DNA of 64,000 bases from Desulfovibrionaceae bacterium (GCA_910575755.1 CAJTFO010000001.1:310001-374000), one strand, 5' to 3'. Positions 8,456 through 17,198 are shown, counted from the first letter of the stretch. A program made the numbers and translations. Notes: generated from the sequence alone by a model not told the origin.

Positions 8456-9061
8456 TCATTCCTCCGGCATGGGGATGGGGCCGGCCCACTGGCCTGGCAA
8501 TGACTCGTCCTCCACCCGCTTGAATATCACGACCCAGACCCAGGGATTTGCTTCCCAGCCAAGACCGCGTTTGGCATAGATATCGTTCCACAAGTCGCGG
8601 AACACTGTTTTTGGAGAAAGGCCATATGTCCCCATAATGGGATCGACAACGCCTTCTTTAATCGCTTCTTCTTCCGTGATGTCCTGCACCCGTTCCGCGC
8701 GGACGTCGGTGATTTCCAGAGTAATACGAGAGAGATAGCGCGGCATGTGAATAGAAGGCGTCCATTTTTGACGCTTGCCGCCAACATCCTCAGGATTATC
8801 ACCCTCGTCCGCGCGGTAGGCCACGCCGAAGTATGGCGGTTCCCCCAAAGCAAAAGTCTCTCGACCCCAGAGCCGGTCTCCGGGCTCGCCGAAGGGGCAT
8901 TTCCATGATCTCCATCGAGCGTCATCAAACATCTGCAACGGATTGACCGACGCAGGAGCCCGGTCAGGCTGGGGCTTCACCGGCCGCCGCGTCTGCGTCT
9001 TCTGGCCACACAGGATGGCATTGACCATAGAGCGGTTCATGAGTATGGGGCGTTCTTTCAT
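8456..9061 (-). CDS. ASCH-domain phage protein
   Basis: A 201-residue protein beginning MKERPILMNRSMVNAILCGQ, followed by KTQTRRPVKPQP. The pattern KxRPILM...I..G.KTQTRR and the later GDRLWGRE and ITDVRAERVQDITEEEA are hallmarks of small phage ASCH-fold proteins, which are thought to bind RNA or act on nucleotides. The exact role is unknown. The open frame extends upstream to 9394, but that part is a methyltransferase remnant. I place the start at 9061, where the ATG overlaps by one base the TAA of a short upstream frame. It is followed by the replication gene, whose ribosome site lies in this gene's last codons. Confidence 0.8.
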   Translation of the reverse strand: MKERPILMNRSMVNAILCGQKTQTRRPVKPQPDRAPASVNPLQMFDDARWRSWKCPFGEPGDRLWGRETFALGEPPYFGVAYRADEGDNPEDVGGKRQKWTPSIHMPRYLSRITLEITDVRAERVQDITEEEAIKEGVVDPIMGTYGLSPKTVFRDLWNDIYAKRGLGWEANPWVWVVIFKRVEDESLPGQWAGPIPMPEE

Positions 9062-9062
9062 T

Positions 9063-9352
9063 ATTTTTCCTGTAAGGTCGTATCCGCATCCTTGCCATGC
9101 AGCGGACACTCGGCGTTTATCCACCATCCGTACCGGTCCCCATCGCCGAGGCGGCCCCGACCATGCGCGGAAATCCAAAAGAGTGTCCGGCTCTATGGTG
9201 ATGACGCGCCGACCATGTATATTGCCGTGAGAACGATCAGTGACACTCAGAGTTTCGGCGCGGCAGTCTCCAAAGACAGCGCGTGGATCGTGTCGGTCAA
9301 ACCACGTCATGCGCGGGCCGCAACAGGGGTCGAGGGCAGAGGGAGCATTCAT
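9063..9352 (-). pseudogene. Truncated phage DNA methyltransferase fused by deletion to another small gene
   Basis: From the ATG at 9352 the frame reads LDPCCGPRMTWFDRHDP and then AVFGDCRAET, ending in IEPDTLLDFRAW. This is the N-terminal SAM-binding start of phage class I methyltransferases (D-CCG-RM-WFD, then FGD.R.E), but the catalytic NPPY/DPP part is missing. After about 9165 a different frame, one base off, reads RYGWWINAECPLHGKDADTT and ends at a TAA next to the ASCH start, like the C-terminus of a small cysteine-containing phage protein. The two pieces are probably joined by a deletion. No functional product is expected. Confidence 0.6.
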
Positions 9353-9390
9353 AGCCGCCCCCCACTGCGTAAGATGGTCGCAATAAGGTC

Positions 9391-9435
9391 GCAAAACAAA
9401 AAGCAGGTCACACCAGTTTTATGGTGTAACCTGCT
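9391..9435 (-). terminator. Rho-independent terminator of tRNA-Arg
   Basis: Immediately after the tRNA on its own strand, an imperfect stem of about 14 bp (AGCAGG...ACACCA paired with TGGTGT...CCTGCT) with a short loop is followed by TTTTTGTTTT. This is a convincing intrinsic terminator. It lies between the tRNA and the first phage-derived gene. Confidence 0.85.
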
Positions 9436-9444
9436 AAATTTATT

Positions 9445-9521
<77 letters not shown>

Positions 9522-9582
9522 ACAAGATGTGTCTTGATATGCTTTGTCCTTGTCTCTGTCAAGGCGTGCCCGCTCATGGTGC

Positions 9583-9619
9583 AGGGCAATCGCATGAAGT
9601 TCAGGCCGCCGGTTTGCCC
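9583..9619. repeat. About 38-nt repeat also found near 63328
   Basis: The stretch CAGGGCAATCGCATGAAG to GCCGCCGGTTTGCCC recurs at 63326-63363 with two mismatches. It begins GGGCAA and ends TTTGCCC, so its ends are inverted. It sits just outside the IS5 remnant, upstream of tRNA-Arg. It is probably debris of an insertion sequence. Confidence 0.55.
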
Positions 9620-9627
9620 ATTAAATT

Positions 9628-10040
9628 GTGTCGTCAAATTATTGCAGTCCATAACGAGATGCAGCGGATGAACCTTGCAGTGACTTGCATCCACCATGAG
9701 CCATTCAAAATCAGGCTCAACAATGACCACTTCCAGAAGATGCTCCCAAACCCCGCGATCCCTCCAGCGACAAAACCGACGATGAGTATTTTTCCAATCC
9801 CCATAATCCGGGGGCAGGTCCCGCCACGGAGCGCCAGTTCCTAATATCCAAAAAACAGCGTTGATAAACAGTCTGTTATCATTTGCAGGGCGACCAACAA
9901 GCCCTTTGCTCCCTGGCAGGTGAGCTTGGATGTTTTCCCAAATTCGATCAGAAATATCGTGCCTGCGATGAGCTTGCATAGTCCCTCCTCGGATGCCGTG
10001 AAGGGATTATAGCAAACTTTTTATAGTTTGACGACACTAT
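9628..10040 (-). mobile_element. IS5-type element with internal deletion (copy A)
   Basis: The element has inverted ends GTGTCGTCAAAT at 9628 and TTTGACGACAC ending at 10037. The right-hand end carries the transposase start MQAHRRHDISDRIWENI at 9979 and codes for about 118 N-terminal residues (IS5-type: GRPANDNRLFINAVFWILGT, then WRDLPPDYGDWK) up to VDASHCKVHP. It then jumps to the last codons of the transposase (CISLWTAII in another frame) and the second end. The catalytic middle is lost, so it cannot move by itself. The same ends occur in copy B near 32.6 kb. Confidence 0.85.
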
Positions 10041-10122
10041 TTAAGAAAGTCTATGAACATACCACCGCTACGCCGTGGCTACAGGCCGGGCGGCATGTGA
10101 CCCGGCCGGCGGCTTTCTACGT

Positions 10123-13100
10123 TCATGGCCGTTTCCGGAAATCCACGGGCACGCGCACACGTTGCCCGGCCTTGTTGCTGAACAGCAGATAGCCTTCACG
10201 CAGCCCCAGGAGATAAAGACGGCGGGTCAGCTCCACATCCTTGCGGCAATAGGCCGCTATTTCTTCACAGCGGCCCTGCTTCCACCACTGCAAAGCCTGG
10301 AGGCCGTCAGCGCTTTTGGCTTCCCCCAGGCTGGCCTGACCCAGATTGGTGAGCGAAACCCGGTAGCTGAGGCGTTCCTGCACGCGCTGCAAGAGGTCCA
10401 GGCCGGGCAGGCCGCGCAGATCATAGGGCGCAAAGGGAGCAAGCACCGCATAGTCAAAGCGCAGGCTGTTGAAGCCCACCACCAGTTCGGCGGCGCGCAG
10501 GCGCTCGAACATGTGGGGCAATGCGTCCTGACTGTAGGAAAAATACTCGTCGGCCAGACTGTCGTAAAGCACGGCCACGCTTACGCCCATCCGCCCGGCC
10601 TTGTGCCAGCCGCCCACCTCGGCGGCGGAGCGACGCGTTTCCACGTCGAAGACCACATAATGCCGGGGCGGCGGCGTGGGAATATGGGCCGTGAGGCCGT
10701 CGCGCGCGGCTGAATTTTTGTCCATGCCTTGCTCCTGATCCGGCGGCTGCGGCGTACAGGCGTCGGGCGCGCTCTGCCGCTCAGACCAGCGCGTTTCCTG
10801 AATCTCCAGACGTTCCGGGGGCGGACTGAGGTTGAGATTCCGGAAAAGCGCCTCGCCTTCATGGCCCGGCGCCAGCAACTCGTCCAGCAGGGCCAGAACG
10901 CCCTGCTTGCTGATGGGCCGGTTTCCCGAACCGCACTTGGGCGAGTGCACGCAGGAGGGGCAGCCGTCCTCGCAGGGGCAGCCCCCCACGGCGCGGCGGG
11001 TGACTTCCAGAAGATTCCGGGCGTCGGCAAAGGCCTGGCGAGTCAGCCCCGCGCCGCCGGGCAGGCCGTCGTAAACAAAAACGCAGGGCAGGCCCACTTG
11101 AGGATGCAAGGGAATGGAAATGCCGCCGAAGTCATTGCGGTCGGCCATGACCTGAAGGGGCAGCAGGCCGATGACGGCATGTTCCAGGGCATGGATGGAA
11201 CCCATGAAGTGCAGAAAGCGTTCTTCCAGCCCCACGCGGATGACATCCGGAATCACATACCAGAGACCATCGGTTTCAAAAACCTGGGGCGGCGCGTCCA
11301 GCGGCGCGATGCCCAGCAGGCGGTTGCCGGAGGTGGAGCGCTTTTCGTAGCCGGTGATCCGTTCGGTGATGCGCAGCCTGCCCCGGCAGACCAGCGCCCG
11401 GCCCAGAGCGCGACGTTCCGCCTCTTCCAGAATGTCCGTACTTTTCTGGCCGCGCGTGCGCGTGAACCAGGAAACCCTGGCTTCTCTGGCCAGGATTCTT
11501 GCCCGACCGGGGTCCACCTCTTCAATGACGTAGCTGCGGCCCCGGTGCAAATAGACCGCGCCGGGGTGCGTCTCGCGCCAGGCCCGGAAGCCGTCCACCG
11601 AACCGATGAGCGCGCCGTCCTGATCCTCAATGCTGTAGCTCCGGCCTGTGCCGCGCAGGTCCACCAGACGTTGGGGCCTTTTGCGCGCGGCCAGCCACTG
11701 CGCGCCGTCAGCGGATTGCAGCAGCAGGCCTTTGGCGCACAGCGCGCGCACGGCCGTGCGCGCGCCCGCTGACTGAAGCCAGGCTTCCTCCCCGGTCAGG
11801 GGCAGTTCGGCGGCCGCGCATTCCAGATGGCGGGCCAGAATGACCTCGTTCTCCGGGTTGACCACGGCCTTTTCCGGCGGACGGCTGAAAAAATCATCGG
11901 GATTGCGGGCAAAGTACTGGTCCAGGGCATCTTCTCCGGCCACCACAATGACCGCCGATTCCTGCCGCGCCCGGCCCACACGGCCGCCGCGCTGGAGGGT
12001 GGCCATGACCGTGCCGGGATAGCCCACCAGAATGCAGACATCCAGCCCGCCGATGTCTATGCCCAGCTCCAGGGCGCTGGTGCTGACCACGGCCAGCAGT
12101 TCGCCCGAAGCCATGCGCGCTTCCACCGCCCGGCGCTCTTCAGGCAGAAAGCCCGCGCGATAGGCGGAAATGCGCTCCTTGTACGGGCCGGACTGACTGC
12201 CTGCCCAAAGGCTGATCAGTTCTGTCATCCGCCGGGATCGGCAATAGACGATGGTGCGCAGATTGCGGGCCAGAGCCGCCTTGAGCAGATCAATGGCCGC
12301 TGTGGCCGGGCTCTGTTCGGGATTGAGAAAAGCGAAATGCCGTGGCCCGCGCGGGGCGCCGGACTGATCAATGACTACCGGCGCGGCGACCTGGCCGGAG
12401 CCCGTTCCGCCTCCCGCGCCGATGAGCCCGGCCGCCAGCTCGCCGGGATTGCCCACCGTGGCCGTGCAGAGCACATAGGTGGGCCGCGCGCCGTAGCGTC
12501 CGGCCAGGCGGTTCAGACGGCGGAAAACCTGGGCCATGTGCGCGCCGAACACGCCCCGGTAGGTGTGGGCCTCGTCCACCACCACAAAGCTCAGACCCGC
12601 CAGAAAGGCGGCCCATTGTTCGTGGTGGGGCAGAATGCCCAGATGCAGCATTTCCGGATTGCTGATCAGCACCGTGGGCGGGTCGCGTCGTATCTTGCGC
12701 CGGAAATGGTCGCTGGTGTCGCCGTCATAAAGCGCGACCGCGGGGCGGGCCGCCTGGGGCCAGGCGGCGGTCAGGGCCGTGAAAGCCGCCAGCTGATCCT
12801 GGGCCAGGGCCTTGAGCGGAAAAAGATACAGCGCCCGCGCCTCGGGATCGTGCAGATGGCGTTCCAGCACGGGCAGATTATAAATAAGGCTCTTGCCGCT
12901 GGCCGTGGGTGTGGCCACCACCACGGCATGCCCGGCGCGGATGTGGTCTGTGGCCAGGGCCTGATGGCTGTACAGGCGCACGTTGCGTTCTTCCAGCAGC
13001 CTGTCCACGGCGCGCGGCCAGGGCAGGCGGCTGGGCGCGAAAACGGCTTCCGCGCCGGGCAGCAAACGATGATGCGTGACCTGACTGCCCAGCCTGGCGG

Positions 13101-13161
13101 AGGCCAGCAGCGCGGTCATGTATTCGCCCACTGCCGAAGGCGCGGCCGCTTCAGAATCCAT
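10123..13161 (-). CDS. MrfA-MrfB fusion: DEAD/DEAH helicase with DUF1998 and RNase H-like exonuclease domain
   Basis: A 1012-residue protein. Residues 83-91 hold Walker A (TPTASGKS), 196-199 are DEAH, QRGGRVGRA is motif VI, and a four-cysteine cluster (CPCEDGCPSCVHSPKC) marks the DUF1998 part of MrfA (YprA). After a linker rich in Pro and Gln, residues 834-1012 form a DEDD-type RNase H-like nuclease like MrfB (YprB): FDVET at 838, GFNSLRFDYAVL and YCRKDVELT. In Bacillus these are two proteins that repair mitomycin C damage; here they are one chain. The ATG at 13161 is used, one base after the stop of the acyltransferase gene; a longer frame lies inside that gene. The operon position suggests cotranscription. 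Confidence 0.9.
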   Translation of the reverse strand: MDSEAAAPSAVGEYMTALLASARLGSQVTHHRLLPGAEAVFAPSRLPWPRAVDRLLEERNVRLYSHQALATDHIRAGHAVVVATPTASGKSLIYNLPVLERHLHDPEARALYLFPLKALAQDQLAAFTALTAAWPQAARPAVALYDGDTSDHFRRKIRRDPPTVLISNPEMLHLGILPHHEQWAAFLAGLSFVVVDEAHTYRGVFGAHMAQVFRRLNRLAGRYGARPTYVLCTATVGNPGELAAGLIGAGGGTGSGQVAAPVVIDQSGAPRGPRHFAFLNPEQSPATAAIDLLKAALARNLRTIVYCRSRRMTELISLWAGSQSGPYKERISAYRAGFLPEERRAVEARMASGELLAVVSTSALELGIDIGGLDVCILVGYPGTVMATLQRGGRVGRARQESAVIVVAGEDALDQYFARNPDDFFSRPPEKAVVNPENEVILARHLECAAAELPLTGEEAWLQSAGARTAVRALCAKGLLLQSADGAQWLAARKRPQRLVDLRGTGRSYSIEDQDGALIGSVDGFRAWRETHPGAVYLHRGRSYVIEEVDPGRARILAREARVSWFTRTRGQKSTDILEEAERRALGRALVCRGRLRITERITGYEKRSTSGNRLLGIAPLDAPPQVFETDGLWYVIPDVIRVGLEERFLHFMGSIHALEHAVIGLLPLQVMADRNDFGGISIPLHPQVGLPCVFVYDGLPGGAGLTRQAFADARNLLEVTRRAVGGCPCEDGCPSCVHSPKCGSGNRPISKQGVLALLDELLAPGHEGEALFRNLNLSPPPERLEIQETRWSERQSAPDACTPQPPDQEQGMDKNSAARDGLTAHIPTPPPRHYVVFDVETRRSAAEVGGWHKAGRMGVSVAVLYDSLADEYFSYSQDALPHMFERLRAAELVVGFNSLRFDYAVLAPFAPYDLRGLPGLDLLQRVQERLSYRVSLTNLGQASLGEAKSADGLQALQWWKQGRCEEIAAYCRKDVELTRRLYLLGLREGYLLFSNKAGQRVRVPVDFRKRP

Positions 13162-13162
13162 G

Positions 13163-13876
13163 TCAGACTCCGGCAGGCCGGGCGGGGGCCGGGCCGGACG
13201 CGCGGCTTTTTGCGTCCTCCGGCCCCAGACGGCGCAGCACGCGCGCGGGCGCGCCCGCGGCCAGACAGAAGGGCGGCACATGGCGCGTAACCACGCTGCC
13301 CGCGCCTATCATGGCGCCCTCGCCAATGCTCACGCCCTTGAGAATCAGACAATTCATGCCGATCCAGGCATAATCTCCGATAGTGACCGGCGCGTCCCGC
13401 TCATAGCCGGGATTGGTCAAACGCGCTTCAGGCGGCCAGATGGCGTGAAAATCCGAATCCACTATAACGCAATTGGGAGCCAGCATGACATGGCGGCCGA
13501 TGCTGATGCGCTGCGAGCGCGCGGTGATGGATGTTCCGTTCAGGCTCGCCCCCTCGCCGATCTCGATGGACGCGTCGGGCCCGAAAACGCGCAGGCGCAC
13601 GGGCGCTGTCAGACTGGCGGCCGTGGCCCGTCGCCAGGAAGAAATCAGACTCACGCCCGCGCCCATGCTGATGCTGCCGCCCGGCCAGCGCAACAACCCC
13701 ACAGGGCCGTGGGCGCGCACGCCCGGCCCCAGGCTCACGCCCAGCAGGGCGGCCTTGCAGCGCAGGCGCAGCGTGCCGAAGCAGACGCCCCAGAGGCGCA
13801 TGCACTCCAGAGAGAGATAACTGATGACGTTGCCGGGGGTCAGGCCCCTTTGCAAGGCTTTGCGCAGAATGTTCAT
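13163..13876 (-). CDS. Hexapeptide-repeat acyltransferase (LbH fold)
   Basis: A 237-residue protein. From about residue 95 it is built of hexapeptide turns (IEIGEGASLNGTSI, ISIGRHVMLAPNCVI, VTIGDYAWIGMNCLIL, VSIGEGAMIGAGSVV), the left-handed beta helix of O-acetyltransferases such as those of the maltose/galactoside/WbbJ group. The conserved DSDFH before the insertion loop carries the usual catalytic His. It probably acetylates a sugar or cell-surface glycan; the substrate cannot be read from sequence. The stop lies one base from the start of the helicase gene downstream, so they may be cotranscribed without sharing a function. The nucleotide-sugar epimerase gene starts divergently about 130 bp away. 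Confidence 0.8.
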   Translation of the reverse strand: MNILRKALQRGLTPGNVISYLSLECMRLWGVCFGTLRLRCKAALLGVSLGPGVRAHGPVGLLRWPGGSISMGAGVSLISSWRRATAASLTAPVRLRVFGPDASIEIGEGASLNGTSITARSQRISIGRHVMLAPNCVIVDSDFHAIWPPEARLTNPGYERDAPVTIGDYAWIGMNCLILKGVSIGEGAMIGAGSVVTRHVPPFCLAAGAPARVLRRLGPEDAKSRASGPAPARPAGV

Positions 13877-14004
13877 GAGCCTGAAACTAGCCCGGATCGC
13901 CGCGGGGGTAAAGCGGGGACGGCGTCAGCCCTGCCCCGCCACAGCCTGCCCTTGCCCCCGGCGGCTATCTGGCTTACCCTGTGGCGTATACGCAAGGGGG
14001 CGAC

Positions 14005-15024
14005 ATGCATATTCTGGTAACCGGCGCGGCGGGCTTCATCGGCAGCCACCTAGCCCGGCGGCTGCTGGCCGACGGGCACACGGTGGTGGGCCTGGACAAT
14101 TGCAACGACTATTATGACGTGCAATTGAAAAAAGACCGGCTGTCCAACCTGGAGGCCATGCCCGAAGCGCGCGGGCGCTTTCGCTTTGAACTTCTTGATC
14201 TGGCCGACGCGGACGGCATGGCCGGGCTGTTCCGGCGCGAGCGCTTCAGCCATGTGGTCAATCTGGCGGCTCAGGCCGGGGTGCGCTACAGCCTGAAAAA
14301 TCCCGCCTCCTACGTCAACGCCAATCTGGTCGGTTTCGGCAATCTGCTGGAGGGTTGCCGCCACGGCGGCGTGGAACACCTGCTCTTCGCCTCCTCCTCC
14401 TCGGTCTATGGCCTTAACGCCGCCCGGCCCTACTCCGTGCGCCATAATGTGGACCATCCGGTGAGCCTCTACGCGGCCACCAAGAAGAGCAACGAGCTCA
14501 TGGCCCATGCGTACAGCCATCTTTACCGCCTGCCCTGCACGGGCCTGCGCTTCTTCACTGTCTACGGCCCCTGGGGCCGCCCGGACATGGCTTTGCACCT
14601 TTTCACCACAGCCATTGTGCGCGGCGAGCCCATCAAGGTTTTCAACGAAGGGCGCATGCGTCGCGACTTCACCTATATCGACGATATTGTGGAAGGCGTG
14701 GTTCGCCTGCTGCCCCTCGCCGCCGCGCCGGACCCGGCCTTTGACCCCGCCGCGCCGGACCCGGCCTCCAGCTCCGCGCCCTGGCGCGTCTACAATATCG
14801 GCAACAACCAGACCGTGGAACTGAACGAATTTATCGCCGTGCTGGAAGAAGCCCTGGGCAAGACCGCCATCAAGGAACTGCTGCCCATGCAGCCCGGCGA
14901 CGTGGAAGCCACCTGGGCCGACATCGACGCCCTGACCACCGTCACCGGCTTTGCTCCGTCCACGCCACTGCGTGAGGGTATAGCCCGCTTTGTGGACTGG
15001 TACAAAGAGTATTACAAGATATGA
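14005..15024 (+). CDS. NAD-dependent nucleotide-sugar epimerase (UDP-glucuronate 4-epimerase-like)
   Basis: A 339-residue SDR-type epimerase. It shows the NAD-binding TGAAGFIGSHLAR at residues 6-18, SSSSVYG, the catalytic YAATK and a C-terminal substrate domain with RRDFTYIDDIV. The motif order and the N-terminal DNCNDYYDVQLK match UDP-glucuronate 4-epimerases, which supply UDP-galacturonate for surface polysaccharide. A Pro/Ala/Asp-rich insertion (AAAPDPAFDPAAPDPA) sits around residue 240. The ATG at 14005 has AAGGGGG six bases upstream; an upstream GTG at 13981 is less likely. The stop overlaps the next gene in an ATGA. Confidence 0.85.
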   Translation: MHILVTGAAGFIGSHLARRLLADGHTVVGLDNCNDYYDVQLKKDRLSNLEAMPEARGRFRFELLDLADADGMAGLFRRERFSHVVNLAAQAGVRYSLKNPASYVNANLVGFGNLLEGCRHGGVEHLLFASSSSVYGLNAARPYSVRHNVDHPVSLYAATKKSNELMAHAYSHLYRLPCTGLRFFTVYGPWGRPDMALHLFTTAIVRGEPIKVFNEGRMRRDFTYIDDIVEGVVRLLPLAAAPDPAFDPAAPDPASSSAPWRVYNIGNNQTVELNEFIAVLEEALGKTAIKELLPMQPGDVEATWADIDALTTVTGFAPSTPLREGIARFVDWYKEYYKI

Positions 15025-17198
15025 GTACACAGGACAGCCCACCCGCTCCCGCGCGCAAACCGGAAATTCTGGCCCCTGCCGGAGACGCGCCCTCTTTTCT
15101 GGCGGCCCTGGCCGCCGGGGCCGATGCCGTTTATCTGGGCCTGAAGCATTTTTCCGCCCGCATGCAGGCGGAAAACTTCGGCCTTGCCGAACTGTCCCGG
15201 CTCACGGATTTGGCCCATGCCGAAAACGCGCGGGTGTATGTGGCCATGAACACCCTGATCAAGCCCGGCGAAAGCGCCGCCGCCTACCGTCTGGCCGCGC
15301 GTCTGGCCCGGCAGGTGCGCCCGGACGGCCTGATCATCCAGGATCTGGCCATGCTGGATCTGGCCCGGCAGGCCGGTTTTGAGGGCGGCCTGTTTCTGTC
15401 CACCCTGGCCAACCTGACCCACCCCGAAGCCCTGCTTCAGGCCAGGGCCCTGGGCGCTGACCGGGCTATTCTGCCGCGCGAACTGTCCATTGACGAGATC
15501 CGCCGCATGGGCGAAGCCTGTCCGGACGGCCTTGATCTGGAATGCTTCATCCACGGGGCGCTGTGCTATTGCGTCTCCGGGCGTTGCTACTGGTCCAGCT
15601 ATATGGGCGGCAAAAGCGGCCTGCGCGGTCGTTGCGTGCAGCCCTGCCGCCGCGTCTACCGCCAGGGCGGCGCTGCGGCCCTGGCTCTCTTCCGCAATGC
15701 GGAAAATGAGGAACGGGAAGCCGCCCGGCGGGACGGAAAAAAAACGCGGGAGCGCCGTAACGCCCCCTCCGGCCGCGAGAACCGCCCCTTTGAGATTGAT
15801 GGCGGCCCGCGCCGCGCCCCCCGGCCGCCGCGCGGCAAGGAGCACAGCGGGCGCTTTTTCTCCTGCCTGGATCTTTCGCTAGATGTGCTGGCCAAGACCC
15901 TTCTGGACATTCCCCATCTGGTCTCCTGGAAAATCGAAGGCCGTAAAAAAGGCCCGCATTACGTCTACCATGTGGTCACGGCCTACCGCATGCTGCGCGA
16001 CAATGTGGGTGACCCAAAGGCCCGCAGGGCCGCTGAGGAAATTCTGGGCATGGCCCTTGGCCGCCCCGGCAGCCGGGCGCGTTTTCTGCCGCAGAAAAGC
16101 AGCGTGCCCACCACGCCTGACGGCCAGACCAGCTCAGGGCTGCTGGCGGGCAAAATCCGCGTGGAGCCAGACGGCCGCCTGCTGCTCAAGCCGCATTTCG
16201 AGCTGCTGCCGCAGGACTATCTGCGCATAGGCGTGGAGGATGAGCGCTGGCACGCCACCCTGCCCGTGACCCGCCGCGTTCCCAAGGCCGGGAGCCTGAT
16301 ACTGCGCCTGCCCAAACACAAGACGCCCAGGGCCGGCACGCCGGTTTTTCTCATTGACCGGCGCGAACCGGAACTGATGCAGGCGCTCAGGAGCTGGCAG
16401 GCCCGCCTTGAAGCCCTGCCGGGCCGCTCCAGCAAGGCCGTGGACAGCGCCCCCCGCCTGCCCGCGCCTGTCAAATGCCGCCCCAGGGCGGACATGCTCC
16501 TGCGCGCCACGCTGCCGCAGGGCCGGGAGACGCGCGGCGGCCGCAATCAGTTGCTGGCGCTCTGGCTTTCGCCGCGCAGCGCGGAAATTTCGCGCACCGT
16601 GGCCCCGCGCGTGGCCTGGTGGCTGCCGCCTGTGCTCTGGCCGGAGGAAGAGGACGGCCTGCGCCGGATGGTCGCCCGACTCTGGCGCGAGGGCGCGCGT
16701 CATTTTGTCTGCAACGCGCCCTGGCAACGCGGCTTTTTCCCGGCGGAACTGCCGGATGATGCGGATCTGCTGGCCGGGCCCTTCTGCAACGCGGCCAGCG
16801 CCCCGGCGCTGGGCGTGCTGGCGGGCATGGGTTTTGCCGGGGCCTTCGTCAGTCCGGAACTGGCCCGTGACGACCTGCTGGCCCTGCCCGCTCAGAGTCC
16901 CCTGCCGCTGGGCATGGTGCTCAGCGGCTTTTGGCCCGTGGGCCTCAGCCGCTTCGGCCTGCTGGGCGTCAAGGCCAATGAGCCTTTTATGAGCCCCAAG
17001 GGCGAGGTATTCTGGGCCAGACAGTATGGCGGCAATATCTGGCTCTACCCCGGCTGGCCTCTGGATCTCACGGCCAAGCGGCAGGAACTGACGGCCGCGG
17101 GCTACGGCTTTTTTGTCCATATACAGGAAAATCCGCCCGCGGGATTGCCGGAAGCGCGCCGGCAGGGCCTGTTCAATTGGGACGGCGCATTGCTGTAG
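15021..17198 (+). CDS. U32-family peptidase-like tRNA/rRNA hydroxylase (RlhA/TrhP type)
   Basis: A 725-residue protein. The N-terminal TIM barrel (ILAPAGDAPSFLAAL...GADAVYLG) and the cysteine segment CFIHGALCYCVSGRCYW...GRCVQPCR are signatures of family U32, whose members TrhP and RlhA hydroxylate uridine in tRNA or cytidine in 23S rRNA with prephenate and an iron-sulfur cluster. A charged insertion of about 60 residues (RDGKKTRERRNAP, PRRAPRPPRGKE) interrupts the conserved domain after the Cys motif and is not typical. The long C-terminal part (residues 350-725) fits the longer RlhA subtype, but I cannot choose between RNA targets. It starts within the epimerase stop codon (ATGA), so translation is coupled. 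Confidence 0.8.
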   Translation: MSTQDSPPAPARKPEILAPAGDAPSFLAALAAGADAVYLGLKHFSARMQAENFGLAELSRLTDLAHAENARVYVAMNTLIKPGESAAAYRLAARLARQVRPDGLIIQDLAMLDLARQAGFEGGLFLSTLANLTHPEALLQARALGADRAILPRELSIDEIRRMGEACPDGLDLECFIHGALCYCVSGRCYWSSYMGGKSGLRGRCVQPCRRVYRQGGAAALALFRNAENEEREAARRDGKKTRERRNAPSGRENRPFEIDGGPRRAPRPPRGKEHSGRFFSCLDLSLDVLAKTLLDIPHLVSWKIEGRKKGPHYVYHVVTAYRMLRDNVGDPKARRAAEEILGMALGRPGSRARFLPQKSSVPTTPDGQTSSGLLAGKIRVEPDGRLLLKPHFELLPQDYLRIGVEDERWHATLPVTRRVPKAGSLILRLPKHKTPRAGTPVFLIDRREPELMQALRSWQARLEALPGRSSKAVDSAPRLPAPVKCRPRADMLLRATLPQGRETRGGRNQLLALWLSPRSAEISRTVAPRVAWWLPPVLWPEEEDGLRRMVARLWREGARHFVCNAPWQRGFFPAELPDDADLLAGPFCNAASAPALGVLAGMGFAGAFVSPELARDDLLALPAQSPLPLGMVLSGFWPVGLSRFGLLGVKANEPFMSPKGEVFWARQYGGNIWLYPGWPLDLTAKRQELTAAGYGFFVHIQENPPAGLPEARRQGLFNWDGALL

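Larger units (their letters stand above)
1..9444. mobile_element. Prophage or prophage remnant, right-hand part
   Basis: This stretch carries a giant phage polyvalent protein, an excisionase-like protein, a tyrosine recombinase, a RepO-like initiator and an ASCH protein, and it stops at the 3' end of a tRNA-Arg gene, a classic integration target. The left end lies outside the window, so the second attachment half-site cannot be compared. The head and tail genes are not in view. The recombinase lies about 2 kb from the tRNA and is transcribed away from it, so the boundary at the tRNA is an inference. Two adjoining elements instead of one is possible. Confidence 0.7.

Noticed and set aside
8456-9394. 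A single 312-residue ASCH-methyltransferase fusion protein
   Set aside because: The frame between the two parts has no methyltransferase core, and a one-base-shifted frame gives a more natural C-terminal end with a TAA next to the ASCH ATG. Treated as two pieces.
13162-13281. Longer N-terminus of the helicase fusion gene
   Set aside because: It lies within the acyltransferase gene and is an Arg/Pro run with no family conservation; the ATG at 13161 follows that gene's stop.
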